Assembly (NCBI RefSeq): GCF_019063845.1
Contig: NZ_CP077683.1
Location: 3,774,501-3,838,500, forward strand
DNA from: Geomonas subterranea
Lineage (GTDB): Bacteria; Desulfobacterota; Desulfuromonadia; Geobacterales; Geobacteraceae
DNA: 64,000 bases
Reading direction: 5' to 3'
Shown here piece by piece: positions 8,239-17,440 of the stretch (its first letter is position 1; each line of letters starts with the position of its first letter). Below the pieces are notes generated by a model, which had not been told where the DNA came from, did no database searches, and saw nothing but the letters and a program-made list of their open reading frames with translations. The position numbers and the translations under genes are program-made.

Positions 8239-9854
8239 GGAACCCCCACCCCTTTGAAATCGTACGGCCCGTGGGTCACCACCGGGTCCTCCTCGAAGTT
8301 TTCCGTGGGGGGGGGTGTCGGTATGCTCCACTCGAGACTCGCCCCACCCCAAGGATTGCCGGTGAACGGCTCACCCGTGAAAAGCCCCCGCCAGAGGTTC
8401 CAGACCACGATGGCTACCCCGGTCAGGAGGATCCAGCTTCCCACCGTGGCCACGAAGTTCAGCCGGGCGAATTCCGGGAGGTAGTCGTAGTAGCGGCGCG
8501 GCATCCCCTCCATCCCAAGCACCTGCATGGTGAAATAGAGGATGTTGAAGCCGATGAACATGAACACCCAGCCGACGATGGCCGGCTTTTCCTTGTAGCG
8601 GCGTCCGAAGTATTTCGGGAGCCAGTAGTGGGCCGCCGCGAAGAAGGCGAAGCCGGTCCCGCCGAACATGACGTAATGGAAGTGCCCCACGACGAAGTGG
8701 GTGTCGTGCACGTGGATATCGGTGGACGCCGCGCCGAGGATCAGGCCGGAGAGCCCGCCGATGGAAAAGAGCAGGATGAAGGAGAGCGCGAAGAGCATGG
8801 GAGCTTCCAGCGAGATCGACCCCTTATACATGGTGGAGACCCAGTTGAACACCTTGATGGCCGACGGGATCGCCACGATGAAGGTCAGGAAGGAGAAGAC
8901 CAGGACGCCGAGGTCGCTCATCCCCGAGGTGTACATGTGGTGCCCCCACACCGCCGAACCGGCCGCCGCGATGGCGAGGCTCGAAAAGGCGATCATCTTG
9001 TAGCCGAATATCGGCTTTCTGGAGAACACGGGGATGATGTCGGAGATGACCCCCATCCCCGGCAGGATCATGATGTAGACCGCCGGGTGCGAGTAGATCC
9101 AGAACATGTGCTGGTACATGACCGGATCGCCGCCGCGGGTCGGGTCGAAGAGCCCGAGTCCCAGGATCCTCTCGGTCACCACGAGGAGCAGGGTGATGGC
9201 GATGATCGGGGTGGCAAGCACCTGTACCCAGGCGGTCGCGTAGAGGCTCCAGGCGAAGAGCGGGATCCGGGTCCATGTCATGCCGGGGGCGCGCATCCTG
9301 TGGATGGTCGTGATGAAGTTGATCCCGGTGAGGATTGAGGAGAAGCCGAGCACGAAGACCCCGAAGACCGCCAACGAGACGTTGGTGGTGGTCCGTGCGC
9401 TGAAGGGGACGTAGAAGGTCCAGCCGGTGTCCGGTGCGCCGCCGCCGGTGAAGAGCGAGATCAACACGATGATTGCGCCGATGGCGTAGAGCCACCAGGA
9501 GAAGAGGTTCACCCGCGGAAAGGCGACGTCGCGGGCGCCGAGCTGTATCGGGAGCACCAGGTTGCCGAAGGAAGCCGGGATTCCCGGGATGATGAAGAGA
9601 AAGATCATCACCACCCCGTGCACGGTGAACATCGCGTTATAGGTCTGCGCGGTCATGATGGTCGGGCCCGGCGCCATCAGCTCCAGCCTGATCAAGAGCC
9701 CGAGGAAGGCCCCGACCAGGAAGAAACCGAGCACGCAGTAAAGGTACATCAACCCGATCCGCTTGTGGTCGGTCGAGAATATCCAGGCTCCGATCCCGGT
9801 CTTCCCGGTGTCGCGCCAGAAGCCGCCCTCCGCCATTGCCGTTTGCTGACTCAT
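8235..9854 (-). CDS. coxA: Cytochrome c oxidase subunit I
   Basis: 539-aa catalytic subunit of a heme-copper oxidase with about 12 membrane helices. Key features are the low-spin heme His in [13 protein letters not shown], the CuB His-Tyr segment [16 protein letters not shown], the paired histidines in [10 protein letters not shown], and the heme His pair in [17 protein letters not shown] 9854 ([11 protein letters not shown]) is preceded by GGGGGAA at short spacing. It is the first structural oxidase gene after the SCO gene. The enzyme would reduce oxygen to water and pump protons, notable in a lineage known mainly for anaerobic metal respiration. Confidence 0.96.
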   Translation of the reverse strand: MSQQTAMAEGGFWRDTGKTGIGAWIFSTDHKRIGLMYLYCVLGFFLVGAFLGLLIRLELMAPGPTIMTAQTYNAMFTVHGVVMIFLFIIPGIPASFGNLVLPIQLGARDVAFPRVNLFSWWLYAIGAIIVLISLFTGGGAPDTGWTFYVPFSARTTTNVSLAVFGVFVLGFSSILTGINFITTIHRMRAPGMTWTRIPLFAWSLYATAWVQVLATPIIAITLLLVVTERILGLGLFDPTRGGDPVMYQHMFWIYSHPAVYIMILPGMGVISDIIPVFSRKPIFGYKMIAFSSLAIAAAGSAVWGHHMYTSGMSDLGVLVFSFLTFIVAIPSAIKVFNWVSTMYKGSISLEAPMLFALSFILLFSIGGLSGLILGAASTDIHVHDTHFVVGHFHYVMFGGTGFAFFAAAHYWLPKYFGRRYKEKPAIVGWVFMFIGFNILYFTMQVLGMEGMPRRYYDYLPEFARLNFVATVGSWILLTGVAIVVWNLWRGLFTGEPFTGNPWGGASLEWSIPTPPPTENFEEDPVVTHGPYDFKGVGVP

Positions 9855-9888
9855 TTTTCCCCCGAAAAGATTGCGGCGTCCGCACCCG

Positions 9889-10770
9889 CTAGACGTTGTT
9901 GTCATTCCCTTTTTTGTTGCCGTTGTTCTGGTTCTTGCCGCCCAGGGTGAGGAAGATGATGAACCCCACCACGCAGACGATGATCACCGTGGCGCTCACC
10001 CGCAGGATGTTGAACTGGTAGCTCTTGCTAGTGGGATCGAAGCTGAAGCAGTAGCTCACCATCTTGCTTATGGTGGTGCCGACGCGCCCCTGGCGCGCCT
10101 CCATGAGAGCCAGCGTGACGTCCTTGGGAAGGAACTGGGTGCCGTAAAGGTAGCGCACGATCATGCCGTCCCGCGCCACGATGAAGCTGACCACGGGGTG
10201 CACGAAGTCGTTTCCCTTGCGCTGGAAATGGAACCCGGCCGCGTCGGTGAGCCTGCGTATGTTGGCCGCGTCGCCGGTGAGGAAGGTCCAGTTCCCTTCC
10301 GGGAATTTCCCCTTCATCACGGTCTGGTACATGTGCTTGGACTTCAACGCCCGCTGCGGGTTCTCACGCTCGTCAAAGCTGACCGAGATGACCCGGTATT
10401 CCTTCCCCGGTTCCAGCTTGATCTCGGGGAGCGCCCTGGCCAGCCCTTCCTGGAGGTAATTGCAGACGTTGGTGCAGGAGTAATAGACCGGGAGGATGAT
10501 GGTCGGGCCTGTGATCAGGTCACGCAGGCGCCGCTCGCCTCCGTTTTCGTCCCTGAACACCAGGTCGAGCGGTATCTTTGCACCCAGCCGCTCATCGAGC
10601 CCCACCTTGGCATCCGCCGGTGCGGCGCCCTCGTGGGTCTGATGCGGTGCGGCATCCTCCTCGCTGTGGGCGTGCACGGCAGCGGGAAGCAGTAACATGA
10701 CCGCCACGCCAAAGCACACCGCCCGCCTCAAAAAACGAATGATATAGGTCGATTCCATTAGTCCTCTCAT
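9889..10770 (-). CDS. SCO1/SenC-family copper chaperone for oxidase assembly
   Basis: Membrane-anchored thioredoxin-fold protein, 293 aa. It has an N-terminal signal anchor, a SCO domain with the copper motif C99-TNV-C103 and distal His191 (HPVVSF), and an extra C-terminal helix at about 253-276 followed by an Asn/Lys-rich tail. SCO proteins deliver copper to the CuA site of CoxB. The C-terminal membrane helix is less usual for the family. Start is uncertain: ATG 10770 has no clear ribosome site, while ATG 10758 follows AGAGGA closely. It is the first gene of the oxidase operon. Confidence 0.88.
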   Translation of the reverse strand: MRGLMESTYIIRFLRRAVCFGVAVMLLLPAAVHAHSEEDAAPHQTHEGAAPADAKVGLDERLGAKIPLDLVFRDENGGERRLRDLITGPTIILPVYYSCTNVCNYLQEGLARALPEIKLEPGKEYRVISVSFDERENPQRALKSKHMYQTVMKGKFPEGNWTFLTGDAANIRRLTDAAGFHFQRKGNDFVHPVVSFIVARDGMIVRYLYGTQFLPKDVTLALMEARQGRVGTTISKMVSYCFSFDPTSKSYQFNILRVSATVIIVCVVGFIIFLTLGGKNQNNGNKKGNDNNV

Positions 10771-10905
10771 GGGAAAAACAAGTGCTCATTATAAAACAAT
10801 CTCTTCAGCTGTCCACACGCCGCGAAATTATTTGGAAACTGCTCCCCCGGACCCATCAGCTTCCCCCCCCTGCCCAGGAAGGAATCGCCCCACGAAAGAT
10901 TAAAC

Positions 10906-10933
10906 TTGACTTAATCTCCTCTTACATTAGACT
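10906..10933 (+). promoter_or_regulatory. Putative sigma-70 promoter
   Basis: TTGACT at 10906-10911 and TAGACT at 10928-10933 are separated by 16 bp and lie about 75 bp before the small ORF at 11010. The rest of the 10771-11009 gap shows no other gene. Confidence 0.45.
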
Positions 10934-11009
10934 GTGCCAATGTCTTCTCTCATTTGGCAGTCTGTCCGGGGAGAGCTCCGATGCATCCCCGGGAACAAGG
11001 AGGCAGGCT

Positions 11010-11198
11010 ATGAAGAGTTTTCCTTGCAAGATCGTGATGGCAGCCATCATCCTCTCGTGCGGTTTCGTGATGCAGTTCGAACAATCGGAGAAACCCCGGC
11101 AAAGGCAGAGAAACCAGCAGCTCACCAACCCGCAAATCGCAGACAACCTGGCCGCCGTCCAGGAGCGGCTGCACCAAGGGGGTCGTCCTTCCTGGTAG
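11010..11198 (+). CDS. Small exported or membrane peptide, unknown
   Basis: 62-aa product starting MKSFPCKIVMAAIIL, with one hydrophobic segment (about residues 8-22) that reads as a signal peptide or anchor, then a Gln/Arg-rich hydrophilic tail. AAGGAGG about 7 nt before ATG 11010 and a candidate promoter upstream support real expression. No family recognised. It stands alone between the oxidase operon and the chemoreceptor. Confidence 0.5.
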   Translation: MKSFPCKIVMAAIILSCGFVMQFEQSEKPRQRQRNQQLTNPQIADNLAAVQERLHQGGRPSW

Positions 11199-11292
11199 GG
11201 GCGATCGAACGAGGCTGGCGACAGAATGAAATCTCCCCGTTACTGTTAGACCGGGTTCTTCTTCCCTACTTTCCGTAAACAGAATGAAACTT

Positions 11293-11319
11293 TAAAGTTT
11301 TTCCCCAGAGCGACGATAA
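11293..11319 (+). promoter_or_regulatory. FliA (sigma-28) type promoter of the chemoreceptor
   Basis: TAAAGTTT at 11293-11300, an 11-bp spacer, then GACGATAA at 11312-11319. This matches the sigma-28 consensus TAAAGTTT-N11-GCCGATAA with one mismatch and lies 39 bp before the chemoreceptor ATG. Confidence 0.75.
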
Positions 11320-11358
11320 TCTCCTTGAGTATGAAAAGCCGACAAAAGGAGATCGTCC

Positions 11359-12915
11359 ATGTCATTTAGCGCCCGCCTGATCACGATCAACCTGATTGCT
11401 GTTTTTGCGACCATTGCCTCCACCGTTGCTGTTGGCAACTGCGGCAACACCCTGATAATGGTAGCCGTGGGGACGTCCATATTTTTCCTATCGGTTCTGG
11501 CCAGTTGGCTTGTGGTCCGGTCCGAATCGCGCGCCCTTCGGGAAGTCGCGGACGCCCTGGAGGCCGCGGCGCAAGGCAACCTTTCCTGCCGCGTCGAGCA
11601 CATCGCCAGCGGTGAAATCGGGCGGATCGGCAGCGCATTCAACAACATGATGGGAGACTGGAACAAGACCATGCACCAGTTCTTCACCGTCACCGACCTC
11701 GTCAGGGACTCCGTTGCGCTGGTGAGCGCCACCAACGACGCCATGGCGTCCGCGGCCGAGGATGTCGCCATGCAGGCATCCACCATCGCCACCGCCAGCG
11801 AGGAGATGTCCGCCACCTCCGCCGACATCGCGCGCAACTGCATCTACGCCGCCGAGAACGCCCACAAGGCCACTGCGGAGACCACAGCCGGCGCCGAGAT
11901 CGTCAGCAACAGCGCGCGGCTCATGGAGAACATCGCGCAGCGGGTCACCTCCACCTCCACCTCGGTGGCGGGGCTTGGTGAGCGTTCCGACCAGATCGGC
12001 GCCATCGCCGGCACCATAGAGGACATCGCAGACCAGACCAACCTCCTCGCCCTGAACGCGGCCATCGAGGCGGCGCGCGCAGGCGAGACCGGGCGGGGCT
12101 TCGCCGTCGTCGCGGACGAGGTGCGGGCGCTGGCCGAGCGGACCACCCGCGCCACCAAGGAGATCGACAGCATGATCAAGTCGATCCAGAGCGAGACCCG
12201 CGATGCGGTCGGCGCCATGAGCGAGGGTGTGGAGCAGGTGAACCAGGGGACCGCGGAGACCTGCCGCTCGGGCGAGGCGCTCAACGGTATCCTGAGCATG
12301 ATCAACGACCTCACCATGCAGCTTTCCCAGATCGCCACCGCGGCCGAGGAGCAGACCGCCACCACCCACGAGATCACCGGCAACATCCAGATGATCACTT
12401 CCGTGGTCAACAGCAACGTGGAGAGCGCCCGCAACACCAAGGCCGCCACCAGCAAGCTGGTGCAGCAGGTCGACGAGCTGCACGAACTTGTCTCCCACTT
12501 CCAGCTCTCCGACGCCATGGTCTGGGACCAGAGCTTCGCCACCACCATCAACACCTTCGACGAACAGCACAAGAAGCTGTTCGCCATGATTAACGAGCTG
12601 GCCCAGGCGATGCAGCAGAAACGGAGCAAGGAGGCGATCGGTTCGGTGCTGCAGCGTCTCATCGAGTACACCGGAAGCCACTTCGCTGCGGAGGAGGAGG
12701 CGTTCCGCAAATCCGGCTACCCCGAGGAGAGCGCGCACGTCCAGCAGCACCGGGCCCTGGTGAGCCAGGTGGTCGAACTCCAGGAGAAATTCAAGTCCGG
12801 CGAAACGGTGCTCACCCACGACGTCATCGAGTTCCTGAAGAACTGGCTGGTGAACCACATCAAGGGAACCGACAAGCGCTACGCCCCCCACCTCACCAAG
12901 GCCGGCGTCAAGTAA
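11359..12915 (+). CDS. Methyl-accepting chemotaxis protein with C-terminal bacteriohemerythrin domain
   Basis: 518-aa chemoreceptor. Two N-terminal membrane helices (about 8-25 and 31-53) are joined by only a few residues, so there is no periplasmic sensor domain. A HAMP-like stretch and the coiled-coil signalling domain follow, with the hairpin tip [18 protein letters not shown]. The C-terminal domain (about 384-512) has all seven hemerythrin diiron ligands: His404, His441, Glu445, His460, His464, His500 and Asp505. This resembles DcrH-type oxygen sensors, so the protein most likely reports cytoplasmic O2 to CheA. A sigma-28-type promoter precedes it. Confidence 0.93.
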   Translation: MSFSARLITINLIAVFATIASTVAVGNCGNTLIMVAVGTSIFFLSVLASWLVVRSESRALREVADALEAAAQGNLSCRVEHIASGEIGRIGSAFNNMMGDWNKTMHQFFTVTDLVRDSVALVSATNDAMASAAEDVAMQASTIATASEEMSATSADIARNCIYAAENAHKATAETTAGAEIVSNSARLMENIAQRVTSTSTSVAGLGERSDQIGAIAGTIEDIADQTNLLALNAAIEAARAGETGRGFAVVADEVRALAERTTRATKEIDSMIKSIQSETRDAVGAMSEGVEQVNQGTAETCRSGEALNGILSMINDLTMQLSQIATAAEEQTATTHEITGNIQMITSVVNSNVESARNTKAATSKLVQQVDELHELVSHFQLSDAMVWDQSFATTINTFDEQHKKLFAMINELAQAMQQKRSKEAIGSVLQRLIEYTGSHFAAEEEAFRKSGYPEESAHVQQHRALVSQVVELQEKFKSGETVLTHDVIEFLKNWLVNHIKGTDKRYAPHLTKAGVK

Positions 12916-12922
12916 AACCATT

Positions 12923-13085
12923 TAACAGGGATAAAGGGGATGAAGGGATAACTGCAAAAGCCTTGGAGCCTTAGGTTTCAAACCAAGCTGTGGGGCTTTT
13001 GTTTTCATCCCTTTCATCCCTTTCATCCCTTTCATCCCTTTCATCCCTTTCATCCCTGTTTCTTTTATCCCTTTTATCCCTGTTT
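12923..13085. repeat. Family D element (AACAGGGATAAA type) with CTTTCATCCC tandem repeats
   Basis: Starts AACAGGGATAAAGGGGATGA and ends with the inverse TTTATCCCTGTTT. The middle carries an AAAAGCCTT core, and the right arm contains about six tandem copies of CTTTCATCCC or close variants. Related units lie at 32264-32338 and 48595-48675. It fills the gap between the chemoreceptor and hemH. Confidence 0.75.
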
Positions 13086-13188
13086 CATTTGTTTTTGTCT
13101 CTTCTCCCTCCAATGAATTAAACCGGTTCTACTTCCCCGCGTTTTCTGCTACATTTCTTGGGCCACTATTCTCGCCCAAGAGGTCGCC

Positions 13189-14145
13189 ATGTCAGACAAA
13201 ACCGCACTCCTGCTGCTCCAGATGGGAGGTCCCGATTCGCTGGACGCCGTGCACCCTTTCCTCATGAACCTGTTTACGGACCGCGACATCATCAAGATCG
13301 GGCCGGCCTTTTTGCAGCCATTCATCGCCCGGCGCATCGTCAACAAGCGTGCGCCCAAGGTGGAGGAGTACTACCGGCAGATCGGCGGCAAATCCCCGAT
13401 CCGGGAGCTGACCGAGGCCCAGGGATCTGGGCTGCAGGCGCTTCTGGGCGACCGCTTCCGCTCCTTCGTCGCCATGCGCTACTCCCGCCCCTCCACCATC
13501 GAGGCGCTGGCGGCCATCAAGCGCGAGGGGATCAGGCGCGTCGTGGCGCTCTCGCTCTACCCGCACTACTCCAGGGCGACCACCGGCTCCAGCGTCAACG
13601 AACTGCAGCGCGTGCTGAAGGAGGCGAATGCCGACTTCGAGATCAGCTACATCGACCGTTTTTACAACCACCCGCTCTACATCAAGGCGCTGGCGGGGAA
13701 GGTGATGCGGGGACTGCAGGCGTTTCCGGACCGCAAGGACGTGGAGATCGTCTTCTCGGCCCATTCGCTGCCGCAGTCGTTCATCGACGAGGGTGACCCG
13801 TACCTGTCGCATATCCAGGAGACGGTGCGGCTGGTGATGGAGCAGGTTGGCGAGGCGAGCCATCTGCTGTGCTTCCAGTCCAAAGCCAGCAAGGTCAAGT
13901 GGCTGGAGCCGTCGACCGAAGCGACCATCGAGCGGCTGGCCAAGGAGGGGAGGGAGAATCTCCTGATGGTGCCGCTTTCCTTCGTCTCCGACCACATCGA
14001 AACGCTCTACGAGATCGACATCCAGTATGCCGAGGAGGCGAAGGCGCATGGCATCAAGCGCTTCGTCAGGACGGAGTCGCTGAATTCCGACCCCATTTTC
14101 CTGGACTGCCTGGCGGACCTGGTCCGGACGACGGTAAAGGCATGA
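13189..14145 (+). CDS. hemH: Ferrochelatase
   Basis: 318-aa enzyme that inserts Fe2+ into a porphyrin in the last or near-last step of heme synthesis. It begins with the family N-terminus [15 protein letters not shown], and contains the catalytic-region segments [15 protein letters not shown] (His) and [18 protein letters not shown] (Glu), both characteristic of ferrochelatases. Length is standard. The stop overlaps the ATG of the next small gene by ATGA, implying coupling. hemE lies about 30 kb away in the same window. Confidence 0.95.
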   Translation: MSDKTALLLLQMGGPDSLDAVHPFLMNLFTDRDIIKIGPAFLQPFIARRIVNKRAPKVEEYYRQIGGKSPIRELTEAQGSGLQALLGDRFRSFVAMRYSRPSTIEALAAIKREGIRRVVALSLYPHYSRATTGSSVNELQRVLKEANADFEISYIDRFYNHPLYIKALAGKVMRGLQAFPDRKDVEIVFSAHSLPQSFIDEGDPYLSHIQETVRLVMEQVGEASHLLCFQSKASKVKWLEPSTEATIERLAKEGRENLLMVPLSFVSDHIETLYEIDIQYAEEAKAHGIKRFVRTESLNSDPIFLDCLADLVRTTVKA

Positions 14146-14321
14146 AAACCTGCAGCATCTGCAAGACCGAATACGACGAGAACGAACCGGATTCGCTGTA
14201 CGGCGAGGCGGGTGAGTGGCTGGCGGAGGAATTCTTCAAGGATGCCGGCGAGCTCTGCAGGAGCTGCCGCGAGAACCGCGCCCGGCTGGTGATGATGTAC
14301 GGGCACGAAATGAACACCTAA
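14142..14321 (+). CDS. Small double-CxxC protein, unknown
   Basis: 59-aa acidic protein with two cysteine pairs, CSIC at the N-terminus and CRSC near residue 42, spaced like a one-zinc ribbon or rubredoxin-like knuckle. ATG 14142 overlaps the hemH stop (ATGA). No family recognised. The coupling to ferrochelatase raises the possibility of a metal-related accessory role, but this is inference only. Confidence 0.65.
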   Translation: MKTCSICKTEYDENEPDSLYGEAGEWLAEEFFKDAGELCRSCRENRARLVMMYGHEMNT

Positions 14322-14327
14322 AACCAC

Positions 14328-14439
14328 AAAACCATTTAGCCACGGAGAACTTCGGAGAAAATCTGAGAGAACCAAAACAAAGCTTTAGGTTTTACGTTTT
14401 CTCAGATGTCCTCAGATTTTCTCCGTGGCCAATGGTTTT
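14328..14439. repeat. Long imperfect inverted repeat, family E
   Basis: The left arm (14328-14370) reads AAAACCATTTAGCCACGGAG and continues to CTGAGAGA. The right arm (14400-14439) is its near inverse, ending CTCCGTGGCCAATGGTTTT. A hairpin with arms of about 40 bp would form. Elements of similar design lie at 22200-22294 and about 28183-28305. Confidence 0.75.
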
Positions 14440-14459
14440 TGGCTTTTCTTGGAGTTTTT

Positions 14460-15278
14460 ATGGACCGGATCACGATTGACGGCATCAACTTGACCCTCGC
14501 CAACCCCATCGAACTGCCGCTGCTCTGGGTGGGAGACGAGGAACTGCTCCGGCAGCTTCTCGCTGCCTGGATGGTGATCGACGAGCGGGACATCCCCTTC
14601 AACCCACGCCTGATCGGCAAGCCCGGTGTCGGCAAGACGACCCTCGCCTACGCCGCCGCTAAACGGCTGGGCCGAAAGGTCTACCTGTTCCAGGCCACCA
14701 TGGACACCCGCCCCGAGGACCTGATCGTGACGCCGGTGATCGGACCGGAAGGAACCATCCAGTATGCAGCATCCTCGCTGGTCTCAGCCATGATCTCGGG
14801 AGGCGTGCTGATCCTGGACGAAGGAAACCGGATGAGCGAGAAGGCGTGGGCATCGCTCGCGCCGCTTCTCGACGACCGCCGCTATGTCGAATCCATCATT
14901 ACCGGCCTCAGGATCTCAGCTCACCCGGACTTCCGCATCGTTGTCACCATGAACGAGGATTCCTCCACCTTCGAGGTGCCGGAATACATCCATTCCCGCC
15001 TGCAGCCCCAGCTCTTCATCGATTTCCCCGAGGCGGACGAGGAACTGGCGATACTGAAGGAGAATCTTCCCTTTGCCGGCAGTTCCATCCTCAACTATGT
15101 CGTGCAATTCCTGCAGCGGGGCCATGCCGCGGACGAGCCCTACTCCGTTCGCGACGGCATCAACATCGCCCGCTACGCGCTGAAGATGATGGCGGCCACC
15201 GAGAAGGATCCGCGCGAGCTACTGCCGCTCGCGGTCGAGCGGATCTTGGGGGAAGAGGCACTCCGTTACCTGAAGTAA
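14460..15278 (+). CDS. MoxR-type AAA+ ATPase
   Basis: 272-aa AAA+ ATPase with Walker A GKPGVGKT (residues 53-60), Walker B VLILDEGNRM (around 118-127) and a sensor-1 Asn in VTMNED. The helix-2 insert style is that of MoxR/CbbQ proteins, chaperone-like ATPases that remodel or activate a partner, usually a VWA protein. ATG 14460 follows GGAG. No VWA gene is nearby. Instead the next gene, same strand, encodes a large TraB-like protein, making this a probable two-gene module. Confidence 0.87.
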   Translation: MDRITIDGINLTLANPIELPLLWVGDEELLRQLLAAWMVIDERDIPFNPRLIGKPGVGKTTLAYAAAKRLGRKVYLFQATMDTRPEDLIVTPVIGPEGTIQYAASSLVSAMISGGVLILDEGNRMSEKAWASLAPLLDDRRYVESIITGLRISAHPDFRIVVTMNEDSSTFEVPEYIHSRLQPQLFIDFPEADEELAILKENLPFAGSSILNYVVQFLQRGHAADEPYSVRDGINIARYALKMMAATEKDPRELLPLAVERILGEEALRYLK

Positions 15279-15283
15279 GCCTT

Positions 15284-15410
15284 CGCTCTTTACCCTCGCC
15301 CCCCGGGAGAGGGTGGCCGCAGGCCGGGTGAGGGCGACGCCACAATGGACCACGCTGCCGCATGCCCTCACCCCTGCCCCTCTCCCGCAGGGCGAGGGGG
15401 ATGAACTGCG
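15284..15410. repeat. Family A repeat between the MoxR and TraB-like genes
   Basis: Contains GGGAGAGGGTGGCCGCAGGC, the same segment as in the 4.75-5.5 kb array, followed by CCCTCACCCCTGCCCCTCTC and a GGGCGAGGGGG closing arm. It is the only thing separating the two genes of the module. Confidence 0.8.
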
Positions 15411-15439
15411 GCCTAAAATCAGCTCCACACCTTTTACTT

Positions 15440-17392
15440 ATGTCCGACCACCTCTACCTGGAACGATTCGGCAACGTCCACGCCCTCCCCATCCTGCACT
15501 ACCGGATGGAGTTCGCACACCTGGTGCGGGAGGCGTTCGAGACGGTGCAGCCGGACTGCATCGCGCTGGAGCTCCCGCAAACGCTGGAGCAGCAGTTCCT
15601 GCGCGGCGTGCGGCGCCTGCCCGAAATCTCGGTACTCGCCTACCACGTCGCCGCCCAGTCCGCGTTCCTCATCATCGAGCCGGCCGATCCCCTGATCGAG
15701 GGGGCACGGCTCGCCCTGGAAAACGAGGTCCCGCTGCACCTGATCGATATCGACCTCGATTCCTACCCTTCACACCCGGAACAACTTCCTGATTCCTACT
15801 CGGTGCAGCGCATCGGACTGGAGCCGTTCTACCGCGAAGTCGCCAAGCTGTACCGGGAGATCCCGCCCGGCGAGGAGGATCTGCGACGTGAACGCGGCAT
15901 GGCCTACCGCTTGCGGCAGCTTTCCGCACAGCACGAGCGCGTCCTCTTCATCTGCGGCATGTCGCACCTGGAGCGGATCCGGCAGGATTTCGACGCACCG
16001 CAGGCCCAGCCCCTCACCCGCACCCGCCGAGAGGGAATCACCATCTTCAACCTGCATCCGGAATGCTGCCACGAGGTTCTGGCCGAGTATCCCTTCCTCT
16101 CCGCCCTCTACGAGACCCGGCGCTCTCCCCTTCCTCCCGAGCCCGCGCCGGGCGGCCCCTCGCTGCGAAAGAGCTTCAACGCCTTCGAGCTGATCTTGGG
16201 TGGCAAGCAGAGCATCCCCGAGGAGGAGGCGCTGGCGGAATCGGTGCAGAGAAGCGCGCACCGCATAGGGGCGGAAGGGGAACTGCCGGACCGGCAGAAG
16301 ATCATGCTGCGGCTGTTTTTGGAAGCGGCCCGCCACTACCGGCAGGAGACCGGCGACAAGGTGCACTTCTGGCAGAAGCGGGCCTTCTTCCGCTTTGCCC
16401 GCAACTACGCGCTTTTATCGCGCATGCTGCTCCCCGATCTGTTCCAGATGCTCGCGGCGGCTCGTGGCTGCCTGGACGACAACTTCGCCTACGCCTTCTT
16501 CCGCCTGGCTGCCCACTACCCGTGGCAGCGCGAGGCAAGCGACCTGCCGACCCTGAGGCTTTCCGCAGCCGAACTCTGGTCCGGCACCAAGAGGATTCGT
16601 TTTCGCCCGCGTGAACAGGTGCGTGCCAAGGGGCTCTCGCGGCTCAAGATGATGAACAGGAAGAAGGAGAAGCGCCCCGGGGACTGGCTGGAGGGATTCG
16701 ACGACCCGTACATCTGTTCCTTTCCGCCAGAGGATCTCAACATCGAGGAGTACGGCCGCAACTTGAAGAGGATCGGAGCCCGGCAGTTGAGTGAGGAGGC
16801 GAGCAAATCCGAGCCGTTCTCCTCGTCGCTCCTGGACGGGATCGACATGCGCGAGACGCTGCGCAACCTGCACGAAGGGAAGATTTACGTCCGGGAGAAC
16901 AAGCGGCTGAAGAGCGGCGTGGGGTGCGTGGTGGTGATCCTCGACGAGGACAAGGAGGGGACGAAATTCCCGTACTGCATGACGTGGCTGGGGGAGCACG
17001 CCCAGGAGTCCGACATGGCCTTTTACGCCACCCCGCCTACCGACAACATCGTCGGTCCGGGCATCTCGCGCTGCGAGTACGGTGGCTTCCTGCTGAGCTA
17101 CCCGCCGCGCCGAATGGTGGATGTCTGGCACGACCCGGATTACCGGTACGCGCTTGGAAAGGGAGAGCACCTTTTGATGGCGGCGCTCGATTATTCCCTG
17201 GAGAAGGACGTGGTGTACGCCGCGGCGAAGCCCCCCAGAAGTTTCATGAAGCAGCACGCGGCGCGGCTGGGGAAGAGGATCATCTACCTCCCGCTCGGAA
17301 GTCTTTCCCCCGTGGCCCTCAAGAAGCTCCGGGCCTTCCACATCCTCTACGGGCGGGACAAGCGGGATATTGCCAAGGATTATATTTGGTAG
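15440..17392 (+). CDS. TraB/PrgY-like domain protein with novel C-terminal region
   Basis: About 650 aa. Residues 1-210 resemble the TraB/PrgY (TIKI, EreA/ChaN-like) fold: GNVH at 11-14, QPDCIALELP at 38-46 and LFICGMSHLERI at 169-180 match the spaced His, Glu and GxxH motifs. The middle is helical and Arg-rich. The C-terminal third (about 470-650) looks like a separate domain with SGVGCVVVILDED and a Gly/Pro-rich segment, which I do not recognise. The layout recalls DUF5682-type proteins, which also sit beside MoxR ATPases. ATG 15440 is chosen on homologous-motif position; its ribosome site is weak, and ATG 15401 has a better one but lies inside a repeat element. Function unknown. Confidence 0.75.
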   Translation: MSDHLYLERFGNVHALPILHYRMEFAHLVREAFETVQPDCIALELPQTLEQQFLRGVRRLPEISVLAYHVAAQSAFLIIEPADPLIEGARLALENEVPLHLIDIDLDSYPSHPEQLPDSYSVQRIGLEPFYREVAKLYREIPPGEEDLRRERGMAYRLRQLSAQHERVLFICGMSHLERIRQDFDAPQAQPLTRTRREGITIFNLHPECCHEVLAEYPFLSALYETRRSPLPPEPAPGGPSLRKSFNAFELILGGKQSIPEEEALAESVQRSAHRIGAEGELPDRQKIMLRLFLEAARHYRQETGDKVHFWQKRAFFRFARNYALLSRMLLPDLFQMLAAARGCLDDNFAYAFFRLAAHYPWQREASDLPTLRLSAAELWSGTKRIRFRPREQVRAKGLSRLKMMNRKKEKRPGDWLEGFDDPYICSFPPEDLNIEEYGRNLKRIGARQLSEEASKSEPFSSSLLDGIDMRETLRNLHEGKIYVRENKRLKSGVGCVVVILDEDKEGTKFPYCMTWLGEHAQESDMAFYATPPTDNIVGPGISRCEYGGFLLSYPPRRMVDVWHDPDYRYALGKGEHLLMAALDYSLEKDVVYAAAKPPRSFMKQHAARLGKRIIYLPLGSLSPVALKKLRAFHILYGRDKRDIAKDYIW

Positions 17393-17440
17393 AAGCCTTG
17401 CGATACGGTGGAAGTCTTCCCCCTCCCCTACCCTCCCCCT

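Noticed and set aside
15362-15439. N-terminal extension of the TraB-like protein
   Set aside because: The extra residues translate a family A repeat. The domain starts right after ATG 15440, although its ribosome site is weak.
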